A DNA stretch of 64,000 nt from Sedimenticola selenatireducens (GCF_007625115.1 NZ_VMNH01000004.1:248001-312000); one strand, 5' to 3'. Shown: positions 17,212 through 26,697, numbered from the stretch's first letter. Numbers and translations: made by a program. Notes: a model not told the origin generated them from the sequence alone.

Positions 17212-20200
17212 TCAGTATCCCTTGACCCGATAAAACAGAGCAAAAAGCACGGGTATTACGATGAGCGTAAGCAGGGTGGCAAAACCCAGTCCAAACATGA
17301 TGGTAACGGCCATGGGCTGAAAAAACACATCCCCCAGCAGCGGCACCATACCCAGTATGGTCGTCAGTGCCGCCATGCTGACTGGTCTAAGACGACTGAT
17401 CGCAGCATCGGTAATAGCCTGCAACCAGGGCTGCTTGAGTTCTTCTTGTAACCGCTTGATCTCTTCAATCAATACAATACCGTTCTTCAATTGCATGCCA
17501 ATCAGACTGAGCACAGCCAGCAGGGCCATAAAACTGAACGGAGAATCTGTACTCAGAAGACCCAGCGTCACACCAATGATCGATAGCGGCACGGTAATCC
17601 ACACCACCAGCGTCTGGCGGGCCGACTTAAACAGAATAACCGTCATCACCACCATCACCAAAAGCCCGAGTGGCACAAAGGCAAATACGGCCACATTGGC
17701 CTTCTGCTGCGCTTCATATTCACCGCCCCACATCAGACTGTATTCTGCAGGCAGTGGTATCGCTTCAACCTGACTGCGCAGTTTGGCATGCAAGGCTGCC
17801 GGCATCATGCCATCCACTGGATCCGCCAGCACGGCCAACGTTCGCTTGCGATCGCGTCTTTTAATCAGCGGATCCGTCCACTCCAGATCAATCTGCTTAA
17901 CCACTTGCCCAATATTCACATAGGCTTGTCGAGCGGGGCTATAGACCTGTATATCCTGTAGCTGTGTGACGGTATTGCGCTCCGCTTCAGGGGGACGCAC
18001 CACAATCGGCAGCAGCTTGCTGCCTTGACGATAAAGCCCTACTGTCTGGCCTTGCACATTCATGGCAAGGGCCTGCTCCAGATCTCGTTTGCTAATGCCC
18101 AGTCGACGTCCCTCTGCTTCATCAAACAGTGGTCGTAAAACTTTGGTCCGCTGCCGCCAATCCTGCCGGACATTGATGGCGTCTGGCTCAGCATCAAACA
18201 GTGCCTTAACCTGCGAACCCAACTGGCGCAGTACCACAGGGTCCGGTCCTATCAGCCGCGCCTCCACCTTGGCCTTGGTTCCCGGACCTAACTCAAAACG
18301 CTGGAACTTGCTAAATGCCTGGGGAAACTGATCCGTCAATATCCCTTTCAGCTGAGCCATTGCGGGGGCTATTTGATCAAACGCCCTGACCTCAACAATA
18401 ACCTGCGCATAACTCGGATAGGAGAGTTCTGGAGCATAGGTGAGCATGAAACGTTCGGCGCCCCTACCCAAGGTGGTTGTCACCTGGGTCACTTCTGGAA
18501 TCTCCATAATCTGTTGTTCAAGTGCAGAAAGATCCTGATTCACCGCACGGATATCACTCCCCTCTGGCAACCAATATTCGACCATAAACATCGGCAAGGA
18601 ACTGGCAGGGAAAAAGGCCTGCTTCACCTGCCCGAAACCGATCACCGCCGCTATCAGTGCAGCGCTCATCAGAGCAATGGTGCTCCAACGATAGTGTAGC
18701 GACAGATGCAGAATTGAACGGTAAGTCTGGTAAGCAATCCCCTTATAGGGTTGCACATCATGCTCTGCTTCCAGCTCCACTTCCTTGAACATCAGGTAAC
18801 AAAAAAAGGGCGTCAGTGTCACTGCAAACACCCAACTTAGAAAAAGTGAGATGAGCAGTACCCAGAACAGACTGCCAGTAAACTCACCACTGGCATCCGG
18901 CGAGAGTCCAATGGGGGCAAATGCGGCAATGGCAATAACCGTTGCACCTAATAATGGCCAACGGGTGTGATTTACAATGGTCAGTGCGGCCTGCATACGG
19001 GTCATACCCCGCTTTAGGCTGATCATAATACCTTCAGTGATTACAATGGCATTATCGACCAACATACCCAGCGCAATGATTAGCGCACCCAGGGAGATGC
19101 GATGCAGCTCAATATCAAAGATCAACATCAGGATAAAAGTCCCAAGAATGGTCAGCAGCAAAACACCGCTCATTAACACGCCAGGACGCAAACCCATAGT
19201 GAACAGCAATACCAGCACCACAATGACAACGGCTTGGCCCAGCCCCACCAGGAAGGCATTTACTGATGCCTCAACCTGGCCTGGTTGATCATAGATGCGG
19301 CTAATCTCCATCCCTACAGGTCGTTGATCATCTAACGCCCTTAATCGTGCATCGATAGCCTGTCCTACTTGAACGACATTAACTCCGGTTGAAAATGATA
19401 CGGCCAATGTCAGTGCTGGCTTGCCATTGAAACGATAGAGATGTTGTGGCGGATCTGCATAACCCTGAGTGATTTGGGCAACATCTTTGAGATAGACCAA
19501 CTGTCCACCCACATTCCCCAGTAATAAATTTTCCAGACTACTCAGACCTACCTCATTGCTACTACGAGGACTGATACGTATTGATTCACTGCCGACACGT
19601 ACAGAACCTGCATCAACCACCAGATTATGGGCACTCAATAGATTCTGAATATCACTCATTGAGAATCCGCTTGCCGAAACCTTTGAGCGATCTACCTCAA
19701 TAAAGACCTGCTCGGTAAGACGCCCTCCCACATTGACTTTCCCCACTCCCGGAACCAATACCAGCTCACGACGCAGGTAATCAGTGTACTCCGCCAACGT
19801 TTCATAGCTGTAACCCTCCCCAGTAATCGCCATAAAGGCACCAAACACATCACCGAAATCGTCGATGATCCGGGGCGTCTGAACACCAGGGGGTAGTTGG
19901 GATTGCATATCGTTGATCTTGCGACGCATCTCATCCCAGATCTGGGCCAGATCATCCTTGCGATAGGTGCTCTTCATCTCGACCATGATTTGTGATGAGC
20001 CATCACTTGAGGTCGAAGTAATGTGATCTAAATAAGCGAGTTGCTGAATAGCATTCTCTATGGGTAGAGTGACCTCCTCCTCAACCTCCTGCGCCGAAGC
20101 ACCAGGGTAATCGATAAAGATCAACGCCTGTTTGATGGTAAAGGCGGGATCTTCCAGACGCCCTAATCCATTAAATGAGATTATGCCCCCGCCGATCAGT

Positions 20201-20259
20201 AGCAGTATCACCATCCAACTGACTGTCTTGTTTTGAATCGTATATGCGGTAATACCCAT
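17212..20259 (-). CDS. RND-family multidrug efflux permease (AcrB-like)
   Basis: A 1015-residue inner-membrane proton-driven exporter. It has the RND plan: one N-terminal helix, a large periplasmic loop with the porter motif GxSAQEVEEEVTxPIE-like PGASAQEVEEEVTLPIENAI, then five further helices, repeated in the second half. TM4 contains GALIIALGMLVDNAIVITEG with the conserved Asp of the proton relay. The lower conservation of porter motifs places it in the diverse HAE-1-like subgroup rather than AcrB itself. Its gene begins six bases after the adaptor gene. No TolC-type outer-membrane gene is next to it, so an outer channel encoded elsewhere is needed. Confidence 0.92.
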   Translation of the reverse strand: MGITAYTIQNKTVSWMVILLLIGGGIISFNGLGRLEDPAFTIKQALIFIDYPGASAQEVEEEVTLPIENAIQQLAYLDHITSTSSDGSSQIMVEMKSTYRKDDLAQIWDEMRRKINDMQSQLPPGVQTPRIIDDFGDVFGAFMAITGEGYSYETLAEYTDYLRRELVLVPGVGKVNVGGRLTEQVFIEVDRSKVSASGFSMSDIQNLLSAHNLVVDAGSVRVGSESIRISPRSSNEVGLSSLENLLLGNVGGQLVYLKDVAQITQGYADPPQHLYRFNGKPALTLAVSFSTGVNVVQVGQAIDARLRALDDQRPVGMEISRIYDQPGQVEASVNAFLVGLGQAVVIVVLVLLFTMGLRPGVLMSGVLLLTILGTFILMLIFDIELHRISLGALIIALGMLVDNAIVITEGIMISLKRGMTRMQAALTIVNHTRWPLLGATVIAIAAFAPIGLSPDASGEFTGSLFWVLLISLFLSWVFAVTLTPFFCYLMFKEVELEAEHDVQPYKGIAYQTYRSILHLSLHYRWSTIALMSAALIAAVIGFGQVKQAFFPASSLPMFMVEYWLPEGSDIRAVNQDLSALEQQIMEIPEVTQVTTTLGRGAERFMLTYAPELSYPSYAQVIVEVRAFDQIAPAMAQLKGILTDQFPQAFSKFQRFELGPGTKAKVEARLIGPDPVVLRQLGSQVKALFDAEPDAINVRQDWRQRTKVLRPLFDEAEGRRLGISKRDLEQALAMNVQGQTVGLYRQGSKLLPIVVRPPEAERNTVTQLQDIQVYSPARQAYVNIGQVVKQIDLEWTDPLIKRRDRKRTLAVLADPVDGMMPAALHAKLRSQVEAIPLPAEYSLMWGGEYEAQQKANVAVFAFVPLGLLVMVVMTVILFKSARQTLVVWITVPLSIIGVTLGLLSTDSPFSFMALLAVLSLIGMQLKNGIVLIEEIKRLQEELKQPWLQAITDAAISRLRPVSMAALTTILGMVPLLGDVFFQPMAVTIMFGLGFATLLTLIVIPVLFALFYRVKGY

Positions 20260-20265
20260 GGTTAA

Positions 20266-21369
20266 CTACAGCCCCCGCTCTTTAACGAGTGGCTTTACCA
20301 ACATCCCATCGCTCACTGCAGTGACACCCGCAGCAATAACTTGATCGGCCACTTTCAACCCCGCCGTGATCTCAATCTGCTCACCTTCAAAGCGGCCCAC
20401 CTCTACCGGTGTGAGTCGGGCCTGTCCGTTTTCATCAACCCGCCAAACTGATCGTTGACCCTCTTTTTCAAATACCGCTTCCACTGGAACGAGGAGACCA
20501 TTGTTGTCCGTCTCCGCAAAAAGAAGGGAAAAGTCAAGTGCAATAGTGGCGGTCATCCCCGGCAACACAGAAAAGTCTTTGATCGGTTCGAGCGTAAAGA
20601 CGGCCGCATAATTACGTGTCACAGGATCGGGGACTGATTCATGTTCCTTGTGGCAAGCCCGATATGTTGTTCCTGGACGTGTACTGAAGGTAACCACACC
20701 ACAATAGCTGTTTATCACCTCTGGATTATCGACAACCTTAAGTTGAGCAATCAGCGACTCGGGTACACTGAAGTGAAGATCCAGCCGGCTATTATCCTGC
20801 AATTGCAGGATGGGTAACTTGGCCTGCACAGATTGATAGTTCTCGGCACTCACTCTCGCCACAACACCATCAAACGGCGCTAGCAATCGGGTATAGGCGA
20901 GATTATCCCGAGCCTGATCAAGTGATGCCTTGGCAGAACGCATTTCTGCCACCGCTTGGTCATATTGCAATTGACTGGCGATCTTTTTCTTCAACAATGC
21001 GCTGGCCTGGTCATGCTGTATCTTCGCCAGTTCATAACGTGCCTCCTGCGCAGCCAGCGTATTATTGAATTCTGCTGCATCCAGTTTTGCCAGTAGATCG
21101 CCCCGCTTTACCCGCATACCCGGGCGTGCGGGTAATTCCACCAACTGTCCACTGACACGAAAGGCAATATCGGCCTGCTGGTTGGACTCCAGTGTCCCAG
21201 GGTAGGTGCGCATAGCACTGAGTGCAGCCGATTGGACGGTAATAATTTTTGCCGGCCGTGCTTTTACTGACAACGTGACATCAATCGGCTCATCAGCTTT
21301 AGAACAAGCAGTTATAATCAGCACAGAGAAGAGCAGCGTACAAACGCCAACAAGTGATTTAAATTTCAT
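20266..21369 (-). CDS. RND efflux periplasmic adaptor (membrane fusion lipoprotein, AcrA-like)
   Basis: A 367-residue lipoprotein: basic start MKFKSLVGVC, hydrophobic core, and lipobox Ile-Thr-Ala-Cys. Then come the barrel-sandwich hybrid half (GQLVELPARPGMRVKRGDLLAKLDAAEF), an alpha-helical hairpin (AQEARYELAKIQHDQASALLKKK and on to about residue 150), the second lipoyl half (LLAPFDGVVARVSAENYQ) and a beta-barrel. It links the permease to an outer-membrane channel. The ATG at 21369 is preferred over one at 21432 because it starts the signal peptide and follows GAGAG; the longer form would run through the operator at 21382-21405. Confidence 0.9.
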   Translation of the reverse strand: MKFKSLVGVCTLLFSVLIITACSKADEPIDVTLSVKARPAKIITVQSAALSAMRTYPGTLESNQQADIAFRVSGQLVELPARPGMRVKRGDLLAKLDAAEFNNTLAAQEARYELAKIQHDQASALLKKKIASQLQYDQAVAEMRSAKASLDQARDNLAYTRLLAPFDGVVARVSAENYQSVQAKLPILQLQDNSRLDLHFSVPESLIAQLKVVDNPEVINSYCGVVTFSTRPGTTYRACHKEHESVPDPVTRNYAAVFTLEPIKDFSVLPGMTATIALDFSLLFAETDNNGLLVPVEAVFEKEGQRSVWRVDENGQARLTPVEVGRFEGEQIEITAGLKVADQVIAAGVTAVSDGMLVKPLVKERGL

Positions 21370-21381
21370 GAGACTCTCTTT

Positions 21382-21405
21382 TATACATACATAAACGTAT
21401 GTATA
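21382..21405. promoter_or_regulatory. AcrR-type operator in front of the RND operon
   Basis: A perfect inverted repeat, TATACATAC, six bases (ATAAAC), GTATGTATA. It closely resembles the known AcrR box of Escherichia coli (TACATACAT and ATGTATGTA arms). It sits 13 bases before the adaptor start, where a repressor would block transcription. Confidence 0.8.
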
Positions 21406-21502
21406 AGGTGATAAAAAAGGGTGACAAGTCACCTGAAAACCCTGGCCTTACTCTTCATAAAAAATGGGTTTGTATGAAAGAAAATATTCGCCACGCCTTT
21501 TA

Positions 21503-21520
21503 ACATACGAACATGTATGT
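21503..21520. promoter_or_regulatory. Second AcrR-type operator in front of the regulator gene
   Basis: ACATAC, six bases (GAACAT), GTATGT, with the same arm sequence and spacing as the site at 21382-21405. It lies about 45 bases before the regulator start at 21565 and suggests autorepression. Confidence 0.7.
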
Positions 21521-21564
21521 ATAATAACGATAAATTCAAAGCATTACCAGTCAGCAGAAACAAT

Positions 21565-22194
21565 ATGGCTCGAAAAACCAAAGAAGACGCAGAACGGACA
21601 TACCATGCCCTTCTGGATGCCGCTACCAAACTGTTTATTCACCAGGGCATTGCCAAAACCACACTAAACGATATCGCCACAGCAGCCGCTATGACACGGG
21701 GAGCCATCTACTGGCATTTCGACAACAAGGATGCCGTCATTCGAGCCTTATGGGAACGAAATGCCAGCACACTGCATGACGCGTTTACCACAGAACTTAA
21801 GCACCTTGATCGTGATGACCCTGCAGAGCATTTCCGGCGCATTATGAAAGAGCTGGTCCAGAGCGTGGTGAATCAGCCCGAATTGGGGCAAGCCATACGC
21901 ATTGTCATGCACAGCGTTGAATTCACGGATGAGCAGACCGAGCTACAGCGTTTTCTTAATGCCAAACATGTAGAGCTTCATAGCACCATGGAGCAGGCAT
22001 TCGCAACGCTGAAAAAGCGCAAAGCACTGAAAACTTCACTATCTTCAACACTCCTCAGCCAAGGATTCATGAGCTATCTACTGGGATTGATTCATATCTA
22101 CCTGGAACCCGGCATTAAAAAGCTGGATCTGAAAAAGAGCGGCGATCAACTCCTGGATCTTTTTCTTGATCCCATCCTGGCAAGAACCGAGTAA
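21565..22194 (+). CDS. acrR: TetR-family repressor (AcrR-like)
   Basis: A 209-residue regulator. The N-terminus MARKTKEDAERTYHALLDAA is AcrR-like, followed by the helix-turn-helix LNDIATAAAMTRGAIYWHFDNKDAVI at about residues 31-56, and a helical ligand-binding domain. In this family, drugs or bile salts binding the C-terminal domain release the operator. ATG 21565 is chosen because the in-frame ATG at 21517 lies inside the operator-like palindrome at 21503-21520. Divergent from the adaptor/pump pair, and 8 bases before the TauE/SafE gene, which may be co-transcribed. The symbol rests on motif resemblance only. Confidence 0.88.
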   Translation: MARKTKEDAERTYHALLDAATKLFIHQGIAKTTLNDIATAAAMTRGAIYWHFDNKDAVIRALWERNASTLHDAFTTELKHLDRDDPAEHFRRIMKELVQSVVNQPELGQAIRIVMHSVEFTDEQTELQRFLNAKHVELHSTMEQAFATLKKRKALKTSLSSTLLSQGFMSYLLGLIHIYLEPGIKKLDLKKSGDQLLDLFLDPILARTE

Positions 22195-22202
22195 GCTGGG
22201 GC

Positions 22203-22985
22203 ATGGCTGAACTCTTGTGGTATCACTATTTATTGATTGCGCTGATCTTTGTCTGGAGTGGATTCGTTCGCTCAGGACTGGGATTTGGCGGGGCGGCACT
22301 TTCACTTCCGTTCCTTTTGTTGATTGATAATAATCCGCTGATTTTTCTGCCCATCATTGCCATCCATTTACTGGTATTCTCATCATCGACCGTGGTGATA
22401 AGCGCCATTAATAACCGGAACATAGGAGGTACAAGCACCCCCTTCGGTGCGGGAATAAACTGGCACTACCTGCGCTATGCACTGCTTATTATGATCATCC
22501 CTAAACTGTTGGGGGTGTTCGGGTTGATTACCCTGCCCGCCACACTGATGAGCAGCATCATTTTTACCATTGTCTCAATCTACGCTATTGGCTACATACT
22601 GAATCGCCCTTTCCGCAGCAATAGCAAAACTATTGACGCCCTATTCCTGATGCTTGGAGGTTATATCAGCGGCTCTTCATTGATTGGCGCACCGCTAATT
22701 ATTGCCGTGTTCGCTAACCATGTGGATAAGCATCAATTGCGGGATACGCTGTTTGTCCTTTGGTTTATCCTGGTCACCATCAAAATGACTGCCTTCATCA
22801 CCGTCGGCATTGATCTGCAACTGATTCACCAACTGTGGTTGCTCCCTTGCGCCACCATTGGTCATCTGATTGGATTGCGTTTTCACAAAAAAATGTTAAC
22901 AGCAGACTCCCCGCTCTTCTTTCGGGTACTCGGTACGGCATTGCTGGTCATCAGTATGATTGGCCTTGTCAAAGGCCTACTTTGA
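22203..22985 (+). CDS. TauE/SafE-family membrane permease
   Basis: A 260-residue protein with seven or eight hydrophobic segments. The N-terminal LIFVWSGFVRSGLGFGGAALSLPFLLL is the typical first conserved repeat of the TauE/SafE family (formerly DUF81), and GGYISGSSLIGAPLIIAVF in the middle is the second. The family includes exporters of sulfite, sulfoacetate and related organosulfur anions; the substrate here is unknown. It starts eight bases after the TetR gene and may share its transcript, so it could be under the same repressor. Confidence 0.85.
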   Translation: MAELLWYHYLLIALIFVWSGFVRSGLGFGGAALSLPFLLLIDNNPLIFLPIIAIHLLVFSSSTVVISAINNRNIGGTSTPFGAGINWHYLRYALLIMIIPKLLGVFGLITLPATLMSSIIFTIVSIYAIGYILNRPFRSNSKTIDALFLMLGGYISGSSLIGAPLIIAVFANHVDKHQLRDTLFVLWFILVTIKMTAFITVGIDLQLIHQLWLLPCATIGHLIGLRFHKKMLTADSPLFFRVLGTALLVISMIGLVKGLL

Positions 22986-23200
22986 TAGCGAATAATCCCC
23001 TAAGCACCGTCGCCTGACTTGACCAGCAAAAACCTCATCCGGTCATACTAGAGAATCCCCGGATAACCCGGTCTATAATTCAAAGCAACCATACTCACTG
23101 ATGGCATTGAACCATCACGGCTCTACTCACGACTCAAGGTTACATATTCCAACCGCTGTGGTAACCACAGCAGTTCTGCTCTGAGAGACAGGAGGTCGTT

Positions 23201-23860
23201 ATGCGTTATCTACCCGGTCCACATGTATGCTTACGCCTGGTGCTGCTCCTGCCAGGCCTCTTCTTAGTTGTAACCTTATTGCACGCAGCAGAGCCCACCA
23301 AACCTGTCATATCAGATCTGGCGGCAGGACAAGTCATTCAGTTTAAGCAAACTCTCCCACAGGGCTCACTGGTTGCGCTACCGGACGCCACCCGGGTGCA
23401 GTTACCCAAGGGTGGACAAGTACGGGTAGCAGACCTGCGTCGATTGACCGCCCTTTCACGGCGGATGAAAACCGGCCGAGGCAGCGCCTCCCGCTTGCCA
23501 ACGGCCCTTCGTACGTTGCCAGCCGCCAAGGGAAGAACCGTCAGCAGTAGCGCCGATTTAGAAGCGGCATTGAATCTCCCCGATAAAGAGACCCTACAAC
23601 TCCCCTCTGGAAAGCGACTCACCGTAGCCCAGTTGAAATTTATCCAACCGCTCCTGGAAGAACGACTGGGTCGATCGCTGACCCGCAGTAAGAGTGTCGC
23701 CCCTCCGATTCAGGTCGGCCCAAATGCAGATTGGAAGACTATCCTGCAAAAACCGGATGCCACCCGGCTCCAGTCCCCCGATGGAACCATCATCACCGTC
23801 GCCGACGTCAAACAGCGATTGGCTGCTGACAAGGCAAACGGACCAACGGGTAGGAGGTAG
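23201..23860 (+). CDS. Secreted protein of unknown function with three tandem repeats
   Basis: A 219-residue exported protein: hydrophobic signal around residues 9-30 (LRLVLLLPGLFLVVTLLHAA). The mature part contains one motif three times, at about residues 59-80, 126-145 and 184-204: LPDATRVQLPKGGQVRVADL, LPDKETLQLPSGKRLTVAQL and KPDATRLQSPDGTIITVADV. The consensus is P-D-x-T-x-x-Q-x-P-x-G-x-x-[IVL]-x-V-A-x-[LV]. It is Arg/Lys-rich (calculated basic by eye). The start follows AGGAGG eight bases upstream. I recognise no family. The next gene begins six bases later, so the two form a unit. Confidence 0.7.
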   Translation: MRYLPGPHVCLRLVLLLPGLFLVVTLLHAAEPTKPVISDLAAGQVIQFKQTLPQGSLVALPDATRVQLPKGGQVRVADLRRLTALSRRMKTGRGSASRLPTALRTLPAAKGRTVSSSADLEAALNLPDKETLQLPSGKRLTVAQLKFIQPLLEERLGRSLTRSKSVAPPIQVGPNADWKTILQKPDATRLQSPDGTIITVADVKQRLAADKANGPTGRR

Positions 23861-23866
23861 GCCGCC

Positions 23867-26533
23867 ATGAAACAACGCCTCATCTCCCGGCGACACAACC
23901 TGCTACTCATACTGCCCCTGTTGCTGATGCTATTTTGGGTACCCCCCTCTCAGGCTGACGCCATTGATGGCCTGGCCAATCTGCTGGAGAAGGTGGAGGA
24001 TGCCGGTGTTCCACCCAACTGGCTGCCTATCAAGAGTGGTGATATACGGGCCTCCAAAGGACTGATTGTCTGCCTCGACAATGCCGGCAATGACATAGCC
24101 GTTGCACACTGTATCGATGACTATCAGAACACACCCATAGGCAGTGAGCTGTCTGGGCAAGCAGGTATACCCTCCTGGGTATTCGATCTCCTGGAACTCT
24201 ACATCAGTTATCGCGAAGGCGATTACTGGGGTGTGGTGAAATATCTCGGAAAGGCGGCCATCTGTATTGTGGCCCAGGTAATGACGGGCGGCGCCGTGGA
24301 TGTCTGCGGCCTGATCGAAGATTTAATCAAGGTGGCTGAAGAGTTACTGGATGCCGCCAAGGCAGTGGCGCAGTTCTTCACATCACTAGGCGAGGGGGCG
24401 TGGGAAGCGGCCAAGGATATCGGTTGCAGCTTAGGGTTAGGCGGATGCGGTAAGAGTTCACCCCCGGAGCAGATTGCCTATGCCTGGGTTTTTCAGCCCA
24501 GAGTGGGCCAGGGTTTAACGGCGATTGAGGCAACCGACCCATCAGGCCTCTATACACTACGCCAACAGTTGGAACAGAATGCACTGCATGCCCCCCCGAT
24601 TTGGAGCATCGTCGGCATACCGAGCACAGTCTATGCGAACGGTCTGCCAAAGGGTGCTGTTGATATCGCCTCGCAAGTATTCACCAAGGCGGTCGATGCC
24701 CAGTGGACCAAGCATATGGTCGTGGAGGTGTTGGGCAAACTGGCGACAAAGCGTTCCCAATACAACACACCAAGCAAGGTGACTACCAGTGCCCAAGTGG
24801 TGGCAGGGCTGAGCAAAAGCAGCCCCTCAGCTGTTGCCAGCGAAGTGATCAAACGCTGTTCGGACGATTTTGTCTACGCGTCGGAATTCGCCCATGTTGA
24901 TCGCTGGATCATGGGCCACAAATCCGAGGCCGACAAAGTCAAGGCACTGACCCATCAACAGTGGTGTGGTGCAGTATTCTGGAAAGGTAATAAATCAGTA
25001 TTTGCACAGCGCTTCCATGACTACCTGAAAGCCAATGGATGCTCCCTGGTCAATAACAAACTTTATTGCAGCAGTGTCAGCAGTTACAACAACTGCAGCG
25101 CATTAATGAAGAGTGTTGATCAAGAAGGCCTGTGCAAAATCAGCAGTGCGGCAGGCAATGAAATCGCCAAGTCAGTACGTGATGCATTGATTTCCAAGGG
25201 ATCAAAATACCCGTGCGAGATTAAAGGCAGTCTCAAGTTTTCATCATCAAAACGGCTGATCTGTTCACGCCCAACCCTTCAGGCTAGCTGCAAGGAGACT
25301 TACAAGAGCCTATACCCTGATTACCCAGCCAACTTACTGAGCTGTGAGCTGAAGATGGATAGTGACTATTCTGCTCTGCTTACAGCAGTGAACCAGAAAG
25401 TGGCACAACTCAACAGCCAGATGGGATCAGGGATTTTAGGTGGATCAGCCAAAGACCCATTAGTGATTCTGGCATCAAGCAGTGGCGTGGTCGCAGCCGT
25501 CCAATCCTTACCGAATCAGGATTTCGGTTTTGGCCCACCCAGCACCAGCAAGGCATTTGATTATCAATTGTTCGGTGGTGTTCCAAAGCACATTGATGGT
25601 GTCAATACACCCTTATTGATGTTTGAAATGACGTTCAACAAAGACTTACCCATTGAGAAGAAGAACCCCCTGGAGAGTAAACTGGAACTTGTCAATCCAA
25701 AAATCAATCCTACCCCGTTCGAAAACCAGAAAGGTAATGCCATGCAGGAACTCAAGGGAGGTGTGTTATCAACAAGTCCCTCAATGGGCGGATTTGCTGG
25801 TGGTCAGAGCTTACCTCAACAAAAAGCACTAAGCGGACCATTGCCAGGAGGCACACGGCAGAGCGGCGGATTTGCACCCCAAACTGCAGCGCCTAACATA
25901 GACCATTTGCAACAGGCACCCATGGCTGCGGCACCCGCACCTACGTTGGGGGGGATTCAACTACCCGAACAAAAGACCCTGAGTGGGCCCTCTCCAGAGA
26001 GCCAAAATTCAACCAATGGATTGGCACCCAGGGTAGGACGGTTGCCTCCAACTAGCGGCACAAGGGGTACAACAAGTACCCAGGTAACTGTCTTGTTGGC
26101 TGGCCGACAATGGCGGCACGGTGATGCCATCATCCTGAGCGATCAGCAAGCGGTCAGTAAGGAGAATGGTCTGTGCAATTTTGAATTGCGACAGCAGTGG
26201 CTGAACCCAGAGGCAACCCCAGTAGCTATGAGCCAACGCCGCTGGCATGTGGCGCCAGCAGGTGGAACAGCACAGCGAGTCTCTGAACACGCGATTCGCG
26301 GTGGCATTGAGTTAGTCGATCGGATAGCACTACCACCGGGGCAAAATCGCCTGACACTGTCATACGCTGCACCCGCAGCCAACGCCATGAAACCATTACT
26401 GATCCAGGTAACCGGGAATTGTCGCCCGGCCGGTCGTCTTGGATTGCCGACTAAAGAGGAGTCAGGTGAAACAGCCAACCCAGCACCACGACCAACCGCA
26501 CCAACCTCAAGGCTGCGACTGCCGACACGCTAG
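23867..26533 (+). CDS. Large secreted Cys-containing protein of unknown function
   Basis: An 888-residue protein with a signal peptide (RRHNLLLILPLLLMLFWVPPSQADA). Residues about 30-200 have hydrophobic helices and several Cys; about 330-500 carry many Cys, suggesting disulfides in the periplasm or outside. Residues about 640-740 are low-complexity Gly/Pro/Gln/Ala-rich with a repeated unit (LPQQKALSGPLPGGTRQSGG and LPEQKTLSGPSPESQNSTNG). A C-terminal beta-type domain (about 740-870) begins TQVTVLLAGRQWRHGDAIIL. I cannot name a family. The ATG at 23867 follows a GTAGGAGG ribosome-binding site at the end of the upstream gene. Confidence 0.7.
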   Translation: MKQRLISRRHNLLLILPLLLMLFWVPPSQADAIDGLANLLEKVEDAGVPPNWLPIKSGDIRASKGLIVCLDNAGNDIAVAHCIDDYQNTPIGSELSGQAGIPSWVFDLLELYISYREGDYWGVVKYLGKAAICIVAQVMTGGAVDVCGLIEDLIKVAEELLDAAKAVAQFFTSLGEGAWEAAKDIGCSLGLGGCGKSSPPEQIAYAWVFQPRVGQGLTAIEATDPSGLYTLRQQLEQNALHAPPIWSIVGIPSTVYANGLPKGAVDIASQVFTKAVDAQWTKHMVVEVLGKLATKRSQYNTPSKVTTSAQVVAGLSKSSPSAVASEVIKRCSDDFVYASEFAHVDRWIMGHKSEADKVKALTHQQWCGAVFWKGNKSVFAQRFHDYLKANGCSLVNNKLYCSSVSSYNNCSALMKSVDQEGLCKISSAAGNEIAKSVRDALISKGSKYPCEIKGSLKFSSSKRLICSRPTLQASCKETYKSLYPDYPANLLSCELKMDSDYSALLTAVNQKVAQLNSQMGSGILGGSAKDPLVILASSSGVVAAVQSLPNQDFGFGPPSTSKAFDYQLFGGVPKHIDGVNTPLLMFEMTFNKDLPIEKKNPLESKLELVNPKINPTPFENQKGNAMQELKGGVLSTSPSMGGFAGGQSLPQQKALSGPLPGGTRQSGGFAPQTAAPNIDHLQQAPMAAAPAPTLGGIQLPEQKTLSGPSPESQNSTNGLAPRVGRLPPTSGTRGTTSTQVTVLLAGRQWRHGDAIILSDQQAVSKENGLCNFELRQQWLNPEATPVAMSQRRWHVAPAGGTAQRVSEHAIRGGIELVDRIALPPGQNRLTLSYAAPAANAMKPLLIQVTGNCRPAGRLGLPTKEESGETANPAPRPTAPTSRLRLPTR

Positions 26534-26598
26534 CATGCTGTTATTGTGCTGAGGGGCATAACGAAGAGATGTATGAAACAGTCAATGTCGTGCGATTC

Positions 26599-26637
26599 CC
26601 TCTGTATCGAGTCAAGAACGGTGACTCGATACAGAGG
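26599..26637. repeat. Perfect 16-bp inverted repeat with 7-base loop
   Basis: CCTCTGTATCGAGTCA (26599-26614) is exactly complementary to TGACTCGATACAGAGG (26622-26637). It lies 66 bases after the secreted-protein gene and 61 bases after the end of the convergent PPOX gene. There is no T-run, so it is either a terminator-like or mRNA-stabilising hairpin or a protein-binding palindrome. Confidence 0.6.
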
Positions 26638-26697
26638 AGTTGCGGCCTACATCCAGCGATAATCTTTTAAACTGAAAAGTAAGCTATTCCGTTCAAT

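Noticed and set aside
21517-21564. Longer start for the AcrR-type regulator at 21517
   Set aside because: The ATG lies inside the operator palindrome, has no ribosome-binding site, and adds residues not typical of AcrR.
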